Source of the DNA: Myxococcales bacterium
Lineage (GTDB): Bacteria; Myxococcota_A; Polyangia; Nannocystales; Nannocystaceae
Length of the DNA stretch: 64,000 nucleotides
Assembly: GCA_014240065.1 (NCBI GenBank)
Contig: JAAZXR010000012.1
Coordinates: 1-64,000 of the forward strand
Reading direction: 5' to 3'
The notes under the pieces were generated by a model that did not search any database, was not told the DNA's origin, and saw only the letters and a program-made list of their open reading frames with translations. Position numbers and translations under genes: made by a program. Below are positions 1-8,635 of the stretch, piece after piece (position 1 is the stretch's first letter; every line of letters starts with the position of its first letter).

Positions 1-911
1 CCGCGGCCGATCTCCAGGAGGTAGCCGGTGAGCGCGAGGCGCTGGTGGATCGTCGGGTCATCATGGGGAGCGGCTTGGTCGCCTTCTTGGTGGTGATGGT
101 GTTGCCGCTTCGATTGGGCGAGGCGGCCCGGCCGCTGTTGCTGGCGAGATCGCCACGACCGGGTCACGCGCTCGCCACCGGCGCGGCGGTCGTGGCGCTC
201 GGGCGCGTACTCGACGGCTTGTTCGTGGTGTCGATGCTGTTTGTGGGGCTGCTTGGTCTTGGGGGCAGCGCGGGCGAGGCGGGTCTTGAACCGGGGGTCT
301 CCGCCGCCTGGCAGGCTTCCGGTCAGAGCATCGGGGGCCTGTTCGCGGCGCTGTTGCTGCTGGTGTTCGCCGTGTCCCGATCGCCGCGTCGGCTGGATCG
401 ATTGCAGGCGTGGACCCAGGCCCGCGCCCGCTGGACGGTGAGGGTGTGGACGTTCGCGATGAAGATGCTCCACGCGTTGACGCCGATTTGGTCGGCCGGG
501 TGGGGCGCCCTGTGGTTTCTGGTGATGAGCGCGGGCTACTGGCTCCTCACGGCGCTGCAGATGTGGATGACCATGCGGGCGTGTGGGATCGAGGCGGAGC
601 TGATGCACGCGGTCCTCGTGGTGGCTGTGGTGGGGCTCAGCTTGCAACTCCCGGCCGGCCCCGCGCAGCTTGGGAGCTTCCAGCTCGGGATGGCAGGCTC
701 CGTGGTCCTGCTTGGCGCGGTGCCTGGAGTCGCGGCGGGCGGCGCCTCGTTCGCGGCGATCATGTACCTGCTCTCGTTGCTCGGGGCCGTGGCCATGGCC
801 CTCGTCGGCGCCGGCCTACTGCGGCCAGCGCGCGATCAGCCGCGCCCGGCCTCCACGCCGCGGCCCAATGGGCCTAGATCGGCCGTCCAGGACCGCTCGC
901 CTGCTCCGTGA
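1..911 (+). CDS. Lysylphosphatidylglycerol synthase TM-like (UPF0104/LPG_synthase_TM) integral membrane protein, 5' truncated
   Basis: The reading frame is open from base 3, so the true start lies before the window; a GTG at 45 is only the first start-like codon inside it. The visible part has at least six hydrophobic segments and an early Arg-Leu-Gly-Glu-Ala-Ala-Arg-Pro stretch, typical of the LPG_synthase_TM (UPF0104/AglD/MprF N-terminal) family. Members sit in the inner membrane and act as lipid flippases or are linked to lipid or glycolipid modification. The C-terminus is a Pro/Arg-rich cytoplasmic tail. The substrate cannot be told from sequence. The next gene follows on the same strand after about 100 bp. 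Confidence 0.7.
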   Translation, partial: AADLQEVAGEREALVDRRVIMGSGLVAFLVVMVLPLRLGEAARPLLLARSPRPGHALATGAAVVALGRVLDGLFVVSMLFVGLLGLGGSAGEAGLEPGVSAAWQASGQSIGGLFAALLLLVFAVSRSPRRLDRLQAWTQARARWTVRVWTFAMKMLHALTPIWSAGWGALWFLVMSAGYWLLTALQMWMTMRACGIEAELMHAVLVVAVVGLSLQLPAGPAQLGSFQLGMAGSVVLLGAVPGVAAGGASFAAIMYLLSLLGAVAMALVGAGLLRPARDQPRPASTPRPNGPRSAVQDRSPAP

Positions 912-1012
912 TGAAGGCGGAGAGCCCGCAAGGCTGTGGATTGCCCCGGCGCGCGCCGTGCGGGTATCCTCCGCCGACGGCGAAGACATGGTTCGCCGCC
1001 GGGAAACGATCC

Positions 1013-2614
1013 ATGCGCAGCGCTGCACTCAAGACCCTCCAGATTTTTGCCCTGTCCTCCCTCGCAAGCACCGTGGCGTGCGCGGGGAACAAGGCGTCCA
1101 CCGAGACCCCCGCGGGTCTGTCCCAAGAAGAAATCGACGCCCAACGCGAGAAGGTTGTGCAAGCTGCCAAGGTCCAAGGGCTGGTCGGGCTCGCCAACGG
1201 CGACCTCGACAACGGCCGCTATGTGTCTGCGCTTCGTCGGGCCGATGAGGCCCTGGCCGACAACCCCGACAACCCCGACGCCTACGTCGTGAAGGGCGCC
1301 GCCTATTGGCGAGCGGGTCAGCCGGCCGCGTCCACCGAGGCCTACGAGAAAGCCGTGGAGCTCGATCCGAAGAACTTCGCCGCCATCCAAGGGCTCGGTC
1401 GCAACCTCCAGGCGACGGGTCAGCACGCGCGGGCCCTCGAACTTCAAGACCGGCTGATCGCCGCCGAGTCCGACGGGTTTTCAATTCGGCCCTGCGTGGA
1501 CGGCGGCTGCGAAGAGGGCATCTGCGACGCGGGCTCCAATATGTGCAAGCCTCCCATGGAGGTCGCGCCGCGGCTGCTGAAGCTCTGGAGCCAGTACCTG
1601 CTGCTCGACATCGAGGGCGCGACCAACACCGTCGATGAGATCTTCTTGTCGGTGGGCGCCGACGAGATCACCCTGGATCTGGTGCAGCGCTACGCCGCCT
1701 TCGTGAAGGCGCTCAGCGGCCGTGAGGGGCTCCTCGACGTTGAGGGGACCGTGGGCAGCTCTGATCTCGCCCTCGACGTGGCCGGTGGCATCAAGCATAT
1801 GAGCGCCATCGTCGGTGAGGAGTACGCCCGCACGATCGTGCTTGAGCTTCAAGACGAGTGCCGCGTCCACCCTGACCTGGTCGCCGCGCTCGGCCTCGAG
1901 GCCGTGGCCAACATCAAGCCCGTGGGCATCGACGCCGAGACGCCGCTGGTGATCTTGCCGGAGGTGACCATCGGCGATCTCAAGATCAAGAACGTGCCCG
2001 CGCTGGTCCAAGACCTCTCCTCGTTTGAGGCGAGCATCGGCGAGGTCCCGAGCCTCGTCTTGGGGCGGCAGGTCCTGCAGCGCTTCGGCGCCGTGGAGTT
2101 CGACTTCCCCGGCGGCAACGTGAACTTTCACGTCGAGGCTCCGGCGCGGGGGCCCGAGGTTCAAGAGCTCCCCTTGGTGATGCTCGACCTGCACGTGCTG
2201 CACGTGCCCGCGGTGCCCGTGTCCATCGACGGCAACGACCACAGTTTCTGGGCGTGGCTCGGCGGCAGCTGGGGGTCGGTGCTCGCCTTGACCTCCAAGG
2301 CCTATCTCAAGAGCGCCCATCGTCCGTCCGAGATCGATCCTCCCGACGATGAGGAGCTGGGCTTGAAGATGGTGTTCCTGGATTCGTTGCACGTGGGCGA
2401 GAAGTCGCTCCCCGGCGGTGGCGGTCTGGTCTTCACCAACACGCCCCCCGAGGCGACTCTGGCCAAGGTCACCGAGGTCACCCGCTTCGAGCTGGGCGGG
2501 TATCTCAACGTCGCGCGCGTCCGCAATTGGAAGGTGAGCTACCACCTCCAAGAGGGCAAGGTCTCCGTGGCCTTCCCCGCGCACGAGGGCGGCGAAGACG
2601 AGCCTGACGCGTAG
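1013..2614 (+). CDS. TPR lipoprotein with two retropepsin-like domains lacking the catalytic Asp motif
   Basis: The 533-residue product starts at ATG 1013, which directly gives a signal peptide ending in a Cys (Thr-Val-Ala-Cys-Ala), so it is probably a lipoprotein. Residues about 55-150 form TPR repeats. Residues 157-182 hold a four-Cys cluster. The remainder looks like two tandem retropepsin-type units (about 240-385 and 385-525). Each ends in a Leu-Gly-like turn followed by a Phe-Asp or Tyr-containing strand and a Gly-x-Val strand, as in the family signature near the flap and C-terminal strand. Neither unit has Asp-Thr/Ser-Gly where the active site should be, so it is probably a non-catalytic binding module. 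Function unknown; the fold assignment is an inference. Confidence 0.6.
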   Translation: MRSAALKTLQIFALSSLASTVACAGNKASTETPAGLSQEEIDAQREKVVQAAKVQGLVGLANGDLDNGRYVSALRRADEALADNPDNPDAYVVKGAAYWRAGQPAASTEAYEKAVELDPKNFAAIQGLGRNLQATGQHARALELQDRLIAAESDGFSIRPCVDGGCEEGICDAGSNMCKPPMEVAPRLLKLWSQYLLLDIEGATNTVDEIFLSVGADEITLDLVQRYAAFVKALSGREGLLDVEGTVGSSDLALDVAGGIKHMSAIVGEEYARTIVLELQDECRVHPDLVAALGLEAVANIKPVGIDAETPLVILPEVTIGDLKIKNVPALVQDLSSFEASIGEVPSLVLGRQVLQRFGAVEFDFPGGNVNFHVEAPARGPEVQELPLVMLDLHVLHVPAVPVSIDGNDHSFWAWLGGSWGSVLALTSKAYLKSAHRPSEIDPPDDEELGLKMVFLDSLHVGEKSLPGGGGLVFTNTPPEATLAKVTEVTRFELGGYLNVARVRNWKVSYHLQEGKVSVAFPAHEGGEDEPDA

Positions 2615-2632
2615 GCCGAGGCCCTCGCCTAC
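2611..2632. terminator. Hairpin between convergent genes
   Basis: GTAGGC (2611-2616) pairs with GCCTAC (2627-2632), with a further GAGG/CCTC inside. It spans the stop codons of both convergent genes. There is no U-tract, so it is either a GC hairpin terminator acting both ways or an mRNA 3' end stabiliser. Confidence 0.4.
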
Positions 2633-3021
2633 TTGTTCATGAGCTTGTCGAGCAGGCGGCGGTCCCGCTTGCTCGGGCGCCCCTCGCCGCGTGGGCGATC
2701 GTGGGCGACCTCGAGGCGCTTGGATTTTTCGGGGGGAGGCGGCGTGTGGTCTTCGTACAGCAGCTTGGCCTCGCTGAAGGGTCCTCGCCGTTCACCGAGG
2801 GCCAGCACCTCCAGGATCTTGGGGCCGCCAGGGGTCACGACATCGATGGTCACGCCCACGCTGACCAGCTTGGAGGCCTTGCTCGAGCGGCCGTCGATTT
2901 TTACATGACCCGCGGCACAGGCCTTGCTGGCTTGTCCGCGGGTTTTAAACATGCGAGCGGCCCAGAGCCAACGGTCGAGTCGGACACTTGGAGGTGTGCT
3001 CGAATCGGAAGGTGGGGCCAT
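2629..3021 (-). CDS. S4-domain RNA-binding protein, Hsp15 (HslR) family
   Basis: This 130-residue protein opens, after a short Ser/Pro leader, with the S4 signature Arg-Leu-Asp-Arg-Trp-Leu-Trp-Ala-Ala-Arg, then Thr-Arg-Gly-Gln-Ala-Ser and a Gly-His-Val-Lys-Ile-Asp-Gly strand. This is the alpha-L RNA-binding fold of Hsp15, which binds stalled 50S subunits carrying peptidyl-tRNA. The C-terminus is a basic tail, as in Hsp15. ATG 3021 is preferred; a GTG at 3057 would add 12 residues and overlap the stop of the upstream aminotransferase. It is the last gene of a three-gene minus-strand run. Confidence 0.8.
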   Translation of the reverse strand: MAPPSDSSTPPSVRLDRWLWAARMFKTRGQASKACAAGHVKIDGRSSKASKLVSVGVTIDVVTPGGPKILEVLALGERRGPFSEAKLLYEDHTPPPPEKSKRLEVAHDRPRGEGRPSKRDRRLLDKLMNK

Positions 3022-3056
3022 GTCTTGAGTGTGGCGCACTTGGTGCTCGAAGACCA

Positions 3057-4301
3057 CTAGGTGGCGCGAGGTGGCGGCGCGCCCACGCCCTGGTCCGGGT
3101 GGGCCGCGAGGTAGGCGCGAAGCCCCGCTGCGAGGCAGCGCAGGGCGGCGCGGAGGGAATCGAGTCCGAGCACGCAGGCGATGCGGATCTGGTCGATGCC
3201 GCGGGTCGGATCCAAATAAAATCCCGCGGCGGGCGCGACCAACACGGTCTCACCGTCGCACGAGAATTCTTCGACCAGGAAGCGGACGAAGCGGGAGGCG
3301 TCTCGCACGGGCAAGGTGGCCATCTGATAAAACGCGCCCTCGGCGGGTGGAGCGTAGACCCCGGGGATCGTGGCGAGAAGCTCGTGGGTGAGGGCGAGCC
3401 GCTCGCGATAGGTGTTGGTGATCGCCTCGCGGGCGTCCTCGTCGAGGGTGTCGATCTGCGCGACCATCTGCTGCGAGAGGACGGAGCAGGACAGGCGCGC
3501 CTGGGCGAAGCTCATGGTGGCCTCGCGAATTGCAGCATTGCGGGTGACCAGCGCGCCGATCCGCAGGCCGCAGGTGGAGTAGCGTTTGGAGGTGCTCTCC
3601 ACCACGATGACGCGATGCTCTGGGTCGTCGAGGGAGAGGGCGGAGTAGGCGGGGTGTTCCCCAAAGACCAGGCCGCGATAGACCTCGTCCACGATGAGCC
3701 AGAGGTCGTGTCGTCGCGCGGCCTGCAGCAACCCCGACAAAACCTCGCGGCTGTAGAACGCGCCCGTCGGGTTGCCAGGGTTCGACAACAAGATCGCGCG
3801 GGTCTTCGAATTGACGCGGTCGCCGAGCGTGGAGGGCAACGCCCAGCGATCCTCAGCGAAGGTGGGGATCGGTCGCAAGCCGACGCCGAGTGACGCCGAG
3901 AAGCCGAGGTAGTTGGCGTAGGTGGGATCCGGCGTGAGCACCTCGTCGCCGGCGTCGCACAGGGCGGTGAGCGCGAAGGTCAGGGCCTCGCTGGCGCCGT
4001 GGGTGACGAGGATGTCATCTTCGTGGACCTGCGCGCCCACGCGAGCGAGATCGTTGCGAAGCGCGCGACGCAAGGAGAGGTCGCCCGCGCTGTGCCCGTA
4101 CGCGAACACGGAGGGCAGCGAAGACTCGAGGGGTGCCGACAACTCTGGAGGGGTGACGATGTCTGGTTGGCCGATGTTGAGGCGATGGACGTGGACGCCG
4201 CGTCGCTCCGCGGCCTCGGCGAGCGGGACGAGGTGGCGGATCGCGTTTTGCGGCATCTCAAGGGCGCGCCGAGAGATCTTGGGGGTGCTGTTGGATGTCA
4301 T
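3057..4301 (-). CDS. Class I/II PLP-dependent aminotransferase
   Basis: The 414-residue length is normal for fold-type I aminotransferases. Visible landmarks are the Gln-Pro-Asp near residue 45, Thr-His-Gly-Ala-Ser-Glu-Ala for phosphate binding, Pro-Thr-Tyr-Ala-Asn-Tyr, the Asn-Pro-Gly-Asn-Pro-Thr-Gly motif, Asp-Glu-Val-Tyr, and the Schiff-base lysine in Ser-Thr-Ser-Lys-Arg near residue 240, followed by Gly-Leu-Arg-Ile-Gly. The C-terminal Arg-Ile-Ala should bind the substrate carboxylate. The amino-acid substrate cannot be predicted; the aspartate/alanine subgroup is most likely. It starts one base after the stop of the RND transporter, so the two are probably co-translated although no functional link is known. 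Confidence 0.85.
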   Translation of the reverse strand: MTSNSTPKISRRALEMPQNAIRHLVPLAEAAERRGVHVHRLNIGQPDIVTPPELSAPLESSLPSVFAYGHSAGDLSLRRALRNDLARVGAQVHEDDILVTHGASEALTFALTALCDAGDEVLTPDPTYANYLGFSASLGVGLRPIPTFAEDRWALPSTLGDRVNSKTRAILLSNPGNPTGAFYSREVLSGLLQAARRHDLWLIVDEVYRGLVFGEHPAYSALSLDDPEHRVIVVESTSKRYSTCGLRIGALVTRNAAIREATMSFAQARLSCSVLSQQMVAQIDTLDEDAREAITNTYRERLALTHELLATIPGVYAPPAEGAFYQMATLPVRDASRFVRFLVEEFSCDGETVLVAPAAGFYLDPTRGIDQIRIACVLGLDSLRAALRCLAAGLRAYLAAHPDQGVGAPPPRAT

Positions 4302-4302
4302 G

Positions 4303-7300
4303 CTAGGAGAAACGGCGCCACAGGGTGCGGGCGTTCGCCGCGTGTTCGTGGATGAGGAGGTAGGCCGCGGGCAGGAACAACAAGGTGACGAGGGTGCTCG
4401 ACAGCAAGCCCGCCGCGACGATGATCGCGATGGAGTGGTAATAGATACCCGCGAGGGTGGGGTGGTACACGAGCATGGGAATCAGCCCCAGGATGGTCGT
4501 GGAGGCGGTCATGAGGATGGGGCGAAGTCGCATCCTCCCCGACTCGCACAAGGACTCCACCAGCTCCATGCCCTGCGCGCGGAGCTGCAAGGACTTGTCG
4601 ATCAAGATGATCCCGTTGTTGACGGCGATCCCAATCAAGATAAACAGCCCGATCAAGGCCACGGTGTCGACGGTGGTGTCGGTGGCGTACATCGCCCACG
4701 GGGCGCCAAAACAGCCGAGGAGGCAGGTCAGCATGATCGCCACGGGCTGCAGGAAGCTCTCGAACAAGGAGGCCATGACGGCGTACACCAAGAGCAGGCA
4801 CAGGCCGAGATTCACGATCATCTCGGTCTTGTTCTCTCGCTCTTTCCACCACCGCGTGCCCTCTCCTGCGCTGTACCCCGGGGGGAGGCTGACGCCGTCG
4901 AGAAGCTCGAAGACGGCGGCCTTGTTGGCCTTGGGATCCCCTCCCGCGAAGTGGACGCTCATTCGAACCTCGGTCTGCCGATCCAAGCGCTGGATCCAGT
5001 ACGGCGAGCGGGTCGTGGTGAAGTTCGCGAGCGCTCGTAGCGGGATCTCGGTGCCGTCCGGCGCGGCGATCCGAAAATCTGCCAGCTCGCTCATGCTGGG
5101 GTCGTCCTCGCTGCCGCCGGTGCTCATTCGAATGCTGACCTCGCCCTCGGGGCCGGAGGCTTGGCCGACAGAGACGCCCTGAAACCCGCTCGAGATCGCC
5201 TGGGCGACATCGCTGGCGCGCAGCCTCAGCGCGTGCACGCGGTCGATGTCGAGGTTGATGCTCATCTCTTGGCGACCTTCGTCGTAGGGTCCCACTACGC
5301 GCTCGAGTCCGGCGGGCTCTTCGGCCTGCGGATCTGCGGGGGGGAGGTTTTGCTCGAGCACGTCCCCAACCTTTCGCGAGAGCCGAAACAGCGAATCCAT
5401 ATTGTCACCGCGGAGGACGAAGCGCACGACCTTGGGATCGTAGCGACGATGCCGCCATCCGCCGCCTTGACCCACGTGATACTTGATGCCGACTTGTTCG
5501 GGGAGCGTGGCGGTGATTCGGGCCTCGAAGTCGGAGACCGCCTGCTCGCTCTGGAACGCCTCGCTCGGGTAGAGTCGGCACGAGCCGTACCAGTCGCCGT
5601 AGTCGCAGTGGATGGAGCTGATATTCAGCGCCTCCCGCTGCGGGAGCAGGGCCTCTTCGACCTTCGCGAGGTGTTTGATGACCCGCTCGAACCCGCTCTT
5701 TCCGACGATCTCAAGCCTCACTCTCACAGATCGCGTCTCCTCCTCGACCTCCGACAGGTCAAACCGCGCCTGGGTGAGGGGCCAAGCGGTGGAGGCGCTG
5801 ACGAGGAGCCCGACGATCAACGTGGCGCGTGGTCGTCGGAGGCTGGCTGCGATGAGGCGGCCGTAGCGGCGCCGCAGCCACTCCATGCCCTCACTAGACT
5901 GCCGCCGCGGGGGGCGATCGCCCTGGGCCATCACCATCGGGATGATGGTCTGGGAGACGAACAGCGACGCGATCAAGGCGATCACGAAGGTCATCCCCAA
6001 GGGCTGGAGATAGACCGTCATGGGGTCGGCCGGGTTGTCCGACAGCAGGGGCAAGAACACGATGGCGCTCGACAAGGTCGAGGCGATGGTCGCGAGGCCG
6101 ACTTGGCGCGCGCCGATCCTCGCGGCTTTTTTTCGAGAGACGCCGGCTTGAGCCTGCGCTTGAATGGACTCCACGATGACGACGGCGTTGTCGATAAAGA
6201 TCCCAACGCCGAGCACGAGTCCGAGCATGACAACGCAGTTGAGCTCTTGTCCTCGGAAGAACAAAATACCCGTGGCCGCCAGGATGCTGAGCGGGATACA
6301 GATGGCTGCGACGAAGGTGGTTCGAAGTCGCCGCAGGAACAAAAACAGCATGACGATGCCGATGGCGCCGCCGAAGATGCCCGAGTTTCGTAGGTCCTTG
6401 AGGGTCTTGACGATCTGCTCGCCCTCGTCCTCGTACACCTCAATCTCCACTTGACCGAGCTCTGGTTGGGCCTTGATCGCGGGCAAGGCGGCCTTGATGT
6501 TTCGGGTCACCTCGACGGTGCTCGCCCCCGAGCTGACGAAGACGTTCACGGAGATCGACGGCTTCCCGTTGAGCCGGGTGCCCTTACGCTGCGCGACCGG
6601 GTGGAGGGTCACGTCGGCGAGGTCCCGCAGCCGCAGGCTCCGGCCCGCGGAGGTGGCGCTGGGCTCGGCGGTCGCTTCGAGGGTCGTGGTGTCGGCTTCG
6701 GAGTCGCCCGCGACGGGGACGCCCGCGGCATCGCCTGCGCTCCGGCCCGGGGCGTTGATGGGGAGATTCGCGAACGCCTCGGGGTTGGCGACGACGCCTG
6801 GGCTGCGCAGGTGGGCGCGGTGCCCGCCTTGTTGCAGGCTCCCGAGCCCCTGGTCTCGGTTGGCCGCGCGCACCGTGGTGCCTACGTCGGAGAGAGAGAC
6901 CCCTTGTCGATCCGCCGCGTCGAGGTTCACGGCCACCTCGAGCTCGTGCGGCTCCACGCCGACCAATTCCACGCGCGCCACCCCGGGAATCCGTTCGAGC
7001 GGCCGCGTCACCGTACGCTGGAGCAGGTAGTAGCTCGCCGCCAGGGGTCTGTCGCTGGCCAGCATGAGCGACACCGCGGGCTGCTCTTCATCGCCGCGAT
7101 CGGACGAGATCTCCAGCCGCTGAACGAGGTCGGGGAGGTCTGCGCGGACTCGGTCCAGCCGCTCGCGGACCTCGAGCTTTCGCGAATCAAGGTCGGTGCC
7201 GGGGCGGAAGTTTAACGACGCGCGCGCGCCCCACGAGCCGCTGCTGATCTGGAGCTTCTCGAGATCTCGGACGCCAGCGAGGGCCTCCTCCATCGGACGG

Positions 7301-7500
7301 ATCACCTCTCGCTCGAGCACGTTCGGGCTCGTGCGCGTCACCTGTGCTCGCACCGAGATCCACGCGCGATTCTCCGTGGGCATGAAGGCCAGGGGGAGCC
7401 GGAAGGTGCCGATGATGCCGAGCACGAAGACCGCGAGCAGCATCATGCTGACGGTGATCGGCCGGTTGAGGGCGAGGTCTGAGAGGCTCCAACTGCGCAT
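4303..7500 (-). CDS. RND-superfamily efflux permease (HAE1/AcrB-like)
   Basis: The product has 1065 residues, the usual RND length. It has an N-terminal TM helix, a large periplasmic porter domain, a TM bundle with Ile-Asp-Asn-Ala-Val-Val in TM4 (the proton-relay Asp pair with the second Asp as Asn, a common variant), a second periplasmic domain and a C-terminal TM bundle. An Ala/Thr/Glu-rich low-complexity insertion lies in the first porter domain at about residues 245-295. No adaptor or outer-membrane channel gene is adjacent, so it must borrow partners or work without them. It heads a run with the aminotransferase and Hsp15-like genes. Substrate unknown. Confidence 0.9.
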   Translation of the reverse strand: MRSWSLSDLALNRPITVSMMLLAVFVLGIIGTFRLPLAFMPTENRAWISVRAQVTRTSPNVLEREVIRPMEEALAGVRDLEKLQISSGSWGARASLNFRPGTDLDSRKLEVRERLDRVRADLPDLVQRLEISSDRGDEEQPAVSLMLASDRPLAASYYLLQRTVTRPLERIPGVARVELVGVEPHELEVAVNLDAADRQGVSLSDVGTTVRAANRDQGLGSLQQGGHRAHLRSPGVVANPEAFANLPINAPGRSAGDAAGVPVAGDSEADTTTLEATAEPSATSAGRSLRLRDLADVTLHPVAQRKGTRLNGKPSISVNVFVSSGASTVEVTRNIKAALPAIKAQPELGQVEIEVYEDEGEQIVKTLKDLRNSGIFGGAIGIVMLFLFLRRLRTTFVAAICIPLSILAATGILFFRGQELNCVVMLGLVLGVGIFIDNAVVIVESIQAQAQAGVSRKKAARIGARQVGLATIASTLSSAIVFLPLLSDNPADPMTVYLQPLGMTFVIALIASLFVSQTIIPMVMAQGDRPPRRQSSEGMEWLRRRYGRLIAASLRRPRATLIVGLLVSASTAWPLTQARFDLSEVEEETRSVRVRLEIVGKSGFERVIKHLAKVEEALLPQREALNISSIHCDYGDWYGSCRLYPSEAFQSEQAVSDFEARITATLPEQVGIKYHVGQGGGWRHRRYDPKVVRFVLRGDNMDSLFRLSRKVGDVLEQNLPPADPQAEEPAGLERVVGPYDEGRQEMSINLDIDRVHALRLRASDVAQAISSGFQGVSVGQASGPEGEVSIRMSTGGSEDDPSMSELADFRIAAPDGTEIPLRALANFTTTRSPYWIQRLDRQTEVRMSVHFAGGDPKANKAAVFELLDGVSLPPGYSAGEGTRWWKERENKTEMIVNLGLCLLLVYAVMASLFESFLQPVAIMLTCLLGCFGAPWAMYATDTTVDTVALIGLFILIGIAVNNGIILIDKSLQLRAQGMELVESLCESGRMRLRPILMTASTTILGLIPMLVYHPTLAGIYYHSIAIIVAAGLLSSTLVTLLFLPAAYLLIHEHAANARTLWRRFS

Positions 7501-7621
7501 GCCGGGTTCGTCGCGAGACGAAGGGAGTCTCGCACATAATTGCGCCAGGGCGATCGCAAATGGGCGTTCGAGCGCAGTGAGCTTGCATCGTCTGCGGGGC
7601 GGGCTAGGTTAATAGGGCGCC

Positions 7622-7834
7622 GTGGAGCTCATCCTGTTTTTGTTTTGTCTGCCCCTGTTGTCGTGTCTCCACTTGATGCGTCGGCCAGAAGAGCGCGCTC
7701 TCGAGGCGCGTGAACGGGCGCGAGAGCGACTGTATCTGGCCTCCTGGGGCGCGATGTACTCGAGCGCGACGCGGACCACTCCGTGCCTGGCACCGACGAC
7801 GCCCGAGCGCGACTCGTCGGTGAGCGCGATCTGA
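7622..7834 (+). CDS. Possible small membrane-anchored protein
   Basis: A GTG-started frame of 70 codons opens with a hydrophobic stretch (about residues 2-17) and then an Arg/Glu-rich amphipathic segment, the look of a small single-pass protein. No Shine-Dalgarno is visible and the last 25 residues look random. It occupies the only free space in the 7501-7868 interval between the RND gene and trmK. It may be spurious; nothing else is evident in that interval. Confidence 0.25.
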   Translation: MELILFLFCLPLLSCLHLMRRPEERALEARERARERLYLASWGAMYSSATRTTPCLAPTTPERDSSVSAI

Positions 7835-7868
7835 TCCCTCTGTGGCGGCGTTCTGCGCGCTGGTTCGA

Positions 7869-8588
7869 TCAGCGGAAGGACGCGGAGCGCTCCGCACGGA
7901 ACAAAAACGCGCGGAGGATGTCGAGGTCTTCGAGCAGCTGCGCCGCCTCCGCCGGCCGGTGGCGCCCGGCGGTCGCTCCCAAGCGGGTCGCGAGGTGGGT
8001 CGCGCGCGCCTGGAGCCACGGACGCACGTTGGGGCCGCCATGATGGAGCGGCGCACCGAGCAGCAGGTCGGCCCGCGTGGGCGACCGAGGCGCACGGGCG
8101 CGTGAGGAGCTCCGCGCGGAGGCCACGAGGACCGGATAGAAGCGGCCGTCGTCTTCGACGATGCGCTCGTCGTCGAGCCAAAGCTCGAGCGTGAAGAGGG
8201 CCTGCCGTAGCGCCACGGCGTCGTCATTGGGGGCGAGCACAAAGCGTCGAATGTCGCAGTCGCCTTTGCCTCGGAGGATCCGATGGATCGCGGGGCTTCC
8301 CATGCCCGCGATCGTGACGGTGCCGAGGCGTTCGCCCTGAACGGGTGCGAGGCCATCACCGAGCCTGGCCTCGACACGGTCAGCGACCTTGGCGTCCTCG
8401 ATATTCACTCGGGTTTGTTCGAGCGGTCGCGTTCGTTTGTCACAGGCGAAGGCTCGGGGCACGCGCCCTGAACGGGCGAGCTCGATCGGCAAAAATCCAT
8501 GATCCGTGCCGATGTCTGCCATCGGAAGATCCGGCAAGACCGCGGCGGCGATGGCCGCGAGCCGTGGCGTGAGGGGCCCTCGAGTCAC
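7869..8588 (-). CDS. trmK: TrmK-type tRNA (adenine22-N1)-methyltransferase family protein
   Basis: The 239-residue protein begins with Leu-Thr-Pro-Arg-Leu followed by the class I SAM motif Asp-Ile-Gly-Thr-Asp-His-Gly (about residues 25-31). It then has Ala-Cys-Asp-Lys (motif II acid), a Leu-Gly-Asp-Gly-Leu (motif III), and Ile-Ala-Gly-Met-Gly, the TrmK equivalent of the catalytic-loop motif. A helical C-terminal tail follows, as in Bacillus TrmK. The enzyme methylates A22 in the tRNA D-arm. The start is a GTG at 8588; the crotonase gene diverges 47 bp away. Confidence 0.82.
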   Translation of the reverse strand: MTRGPLTPRLAAIAAAVLPDLPMADIGTDHGFLPIELARSGRVPRAFACDKRTRPLEQTRVNIEDAKVADRVEARLGDGLAPVQGERLGTVTIAGMGSPAIHRILRGKGDCDIRRFVLAPNDDAVALRQALFTLELWLDDERIVEDDGRFYPVLVASARSSSRARAPRSPTRADLLLGAPLHHGGPNVRPWLQARATHLATRLGATAGRHRPAEAAQLLEDLDILRAFLFRAERSASFR

Positions 8589-8635
8589 GTCAGTTTCGTA
8601 TACCAGTTCGCGACGCCGCGTGATAAGTGGAGACG

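Noticed and set aside
6121-6240. TM4 Asp-Asn instead of Asp-Asp in the RND pump as a sign of inactivity
   Set aside because: Asp-Asn is a frequent natural variant in RND permeases and both pumps here have it.
7604-8377. Minus-strand 257-codon frame overlapping trmK
   Set aside because: It lies in another frame of trmK, is Arg/Ser/Pro-rich and has no domain pattern; it is a high-GC shadow.
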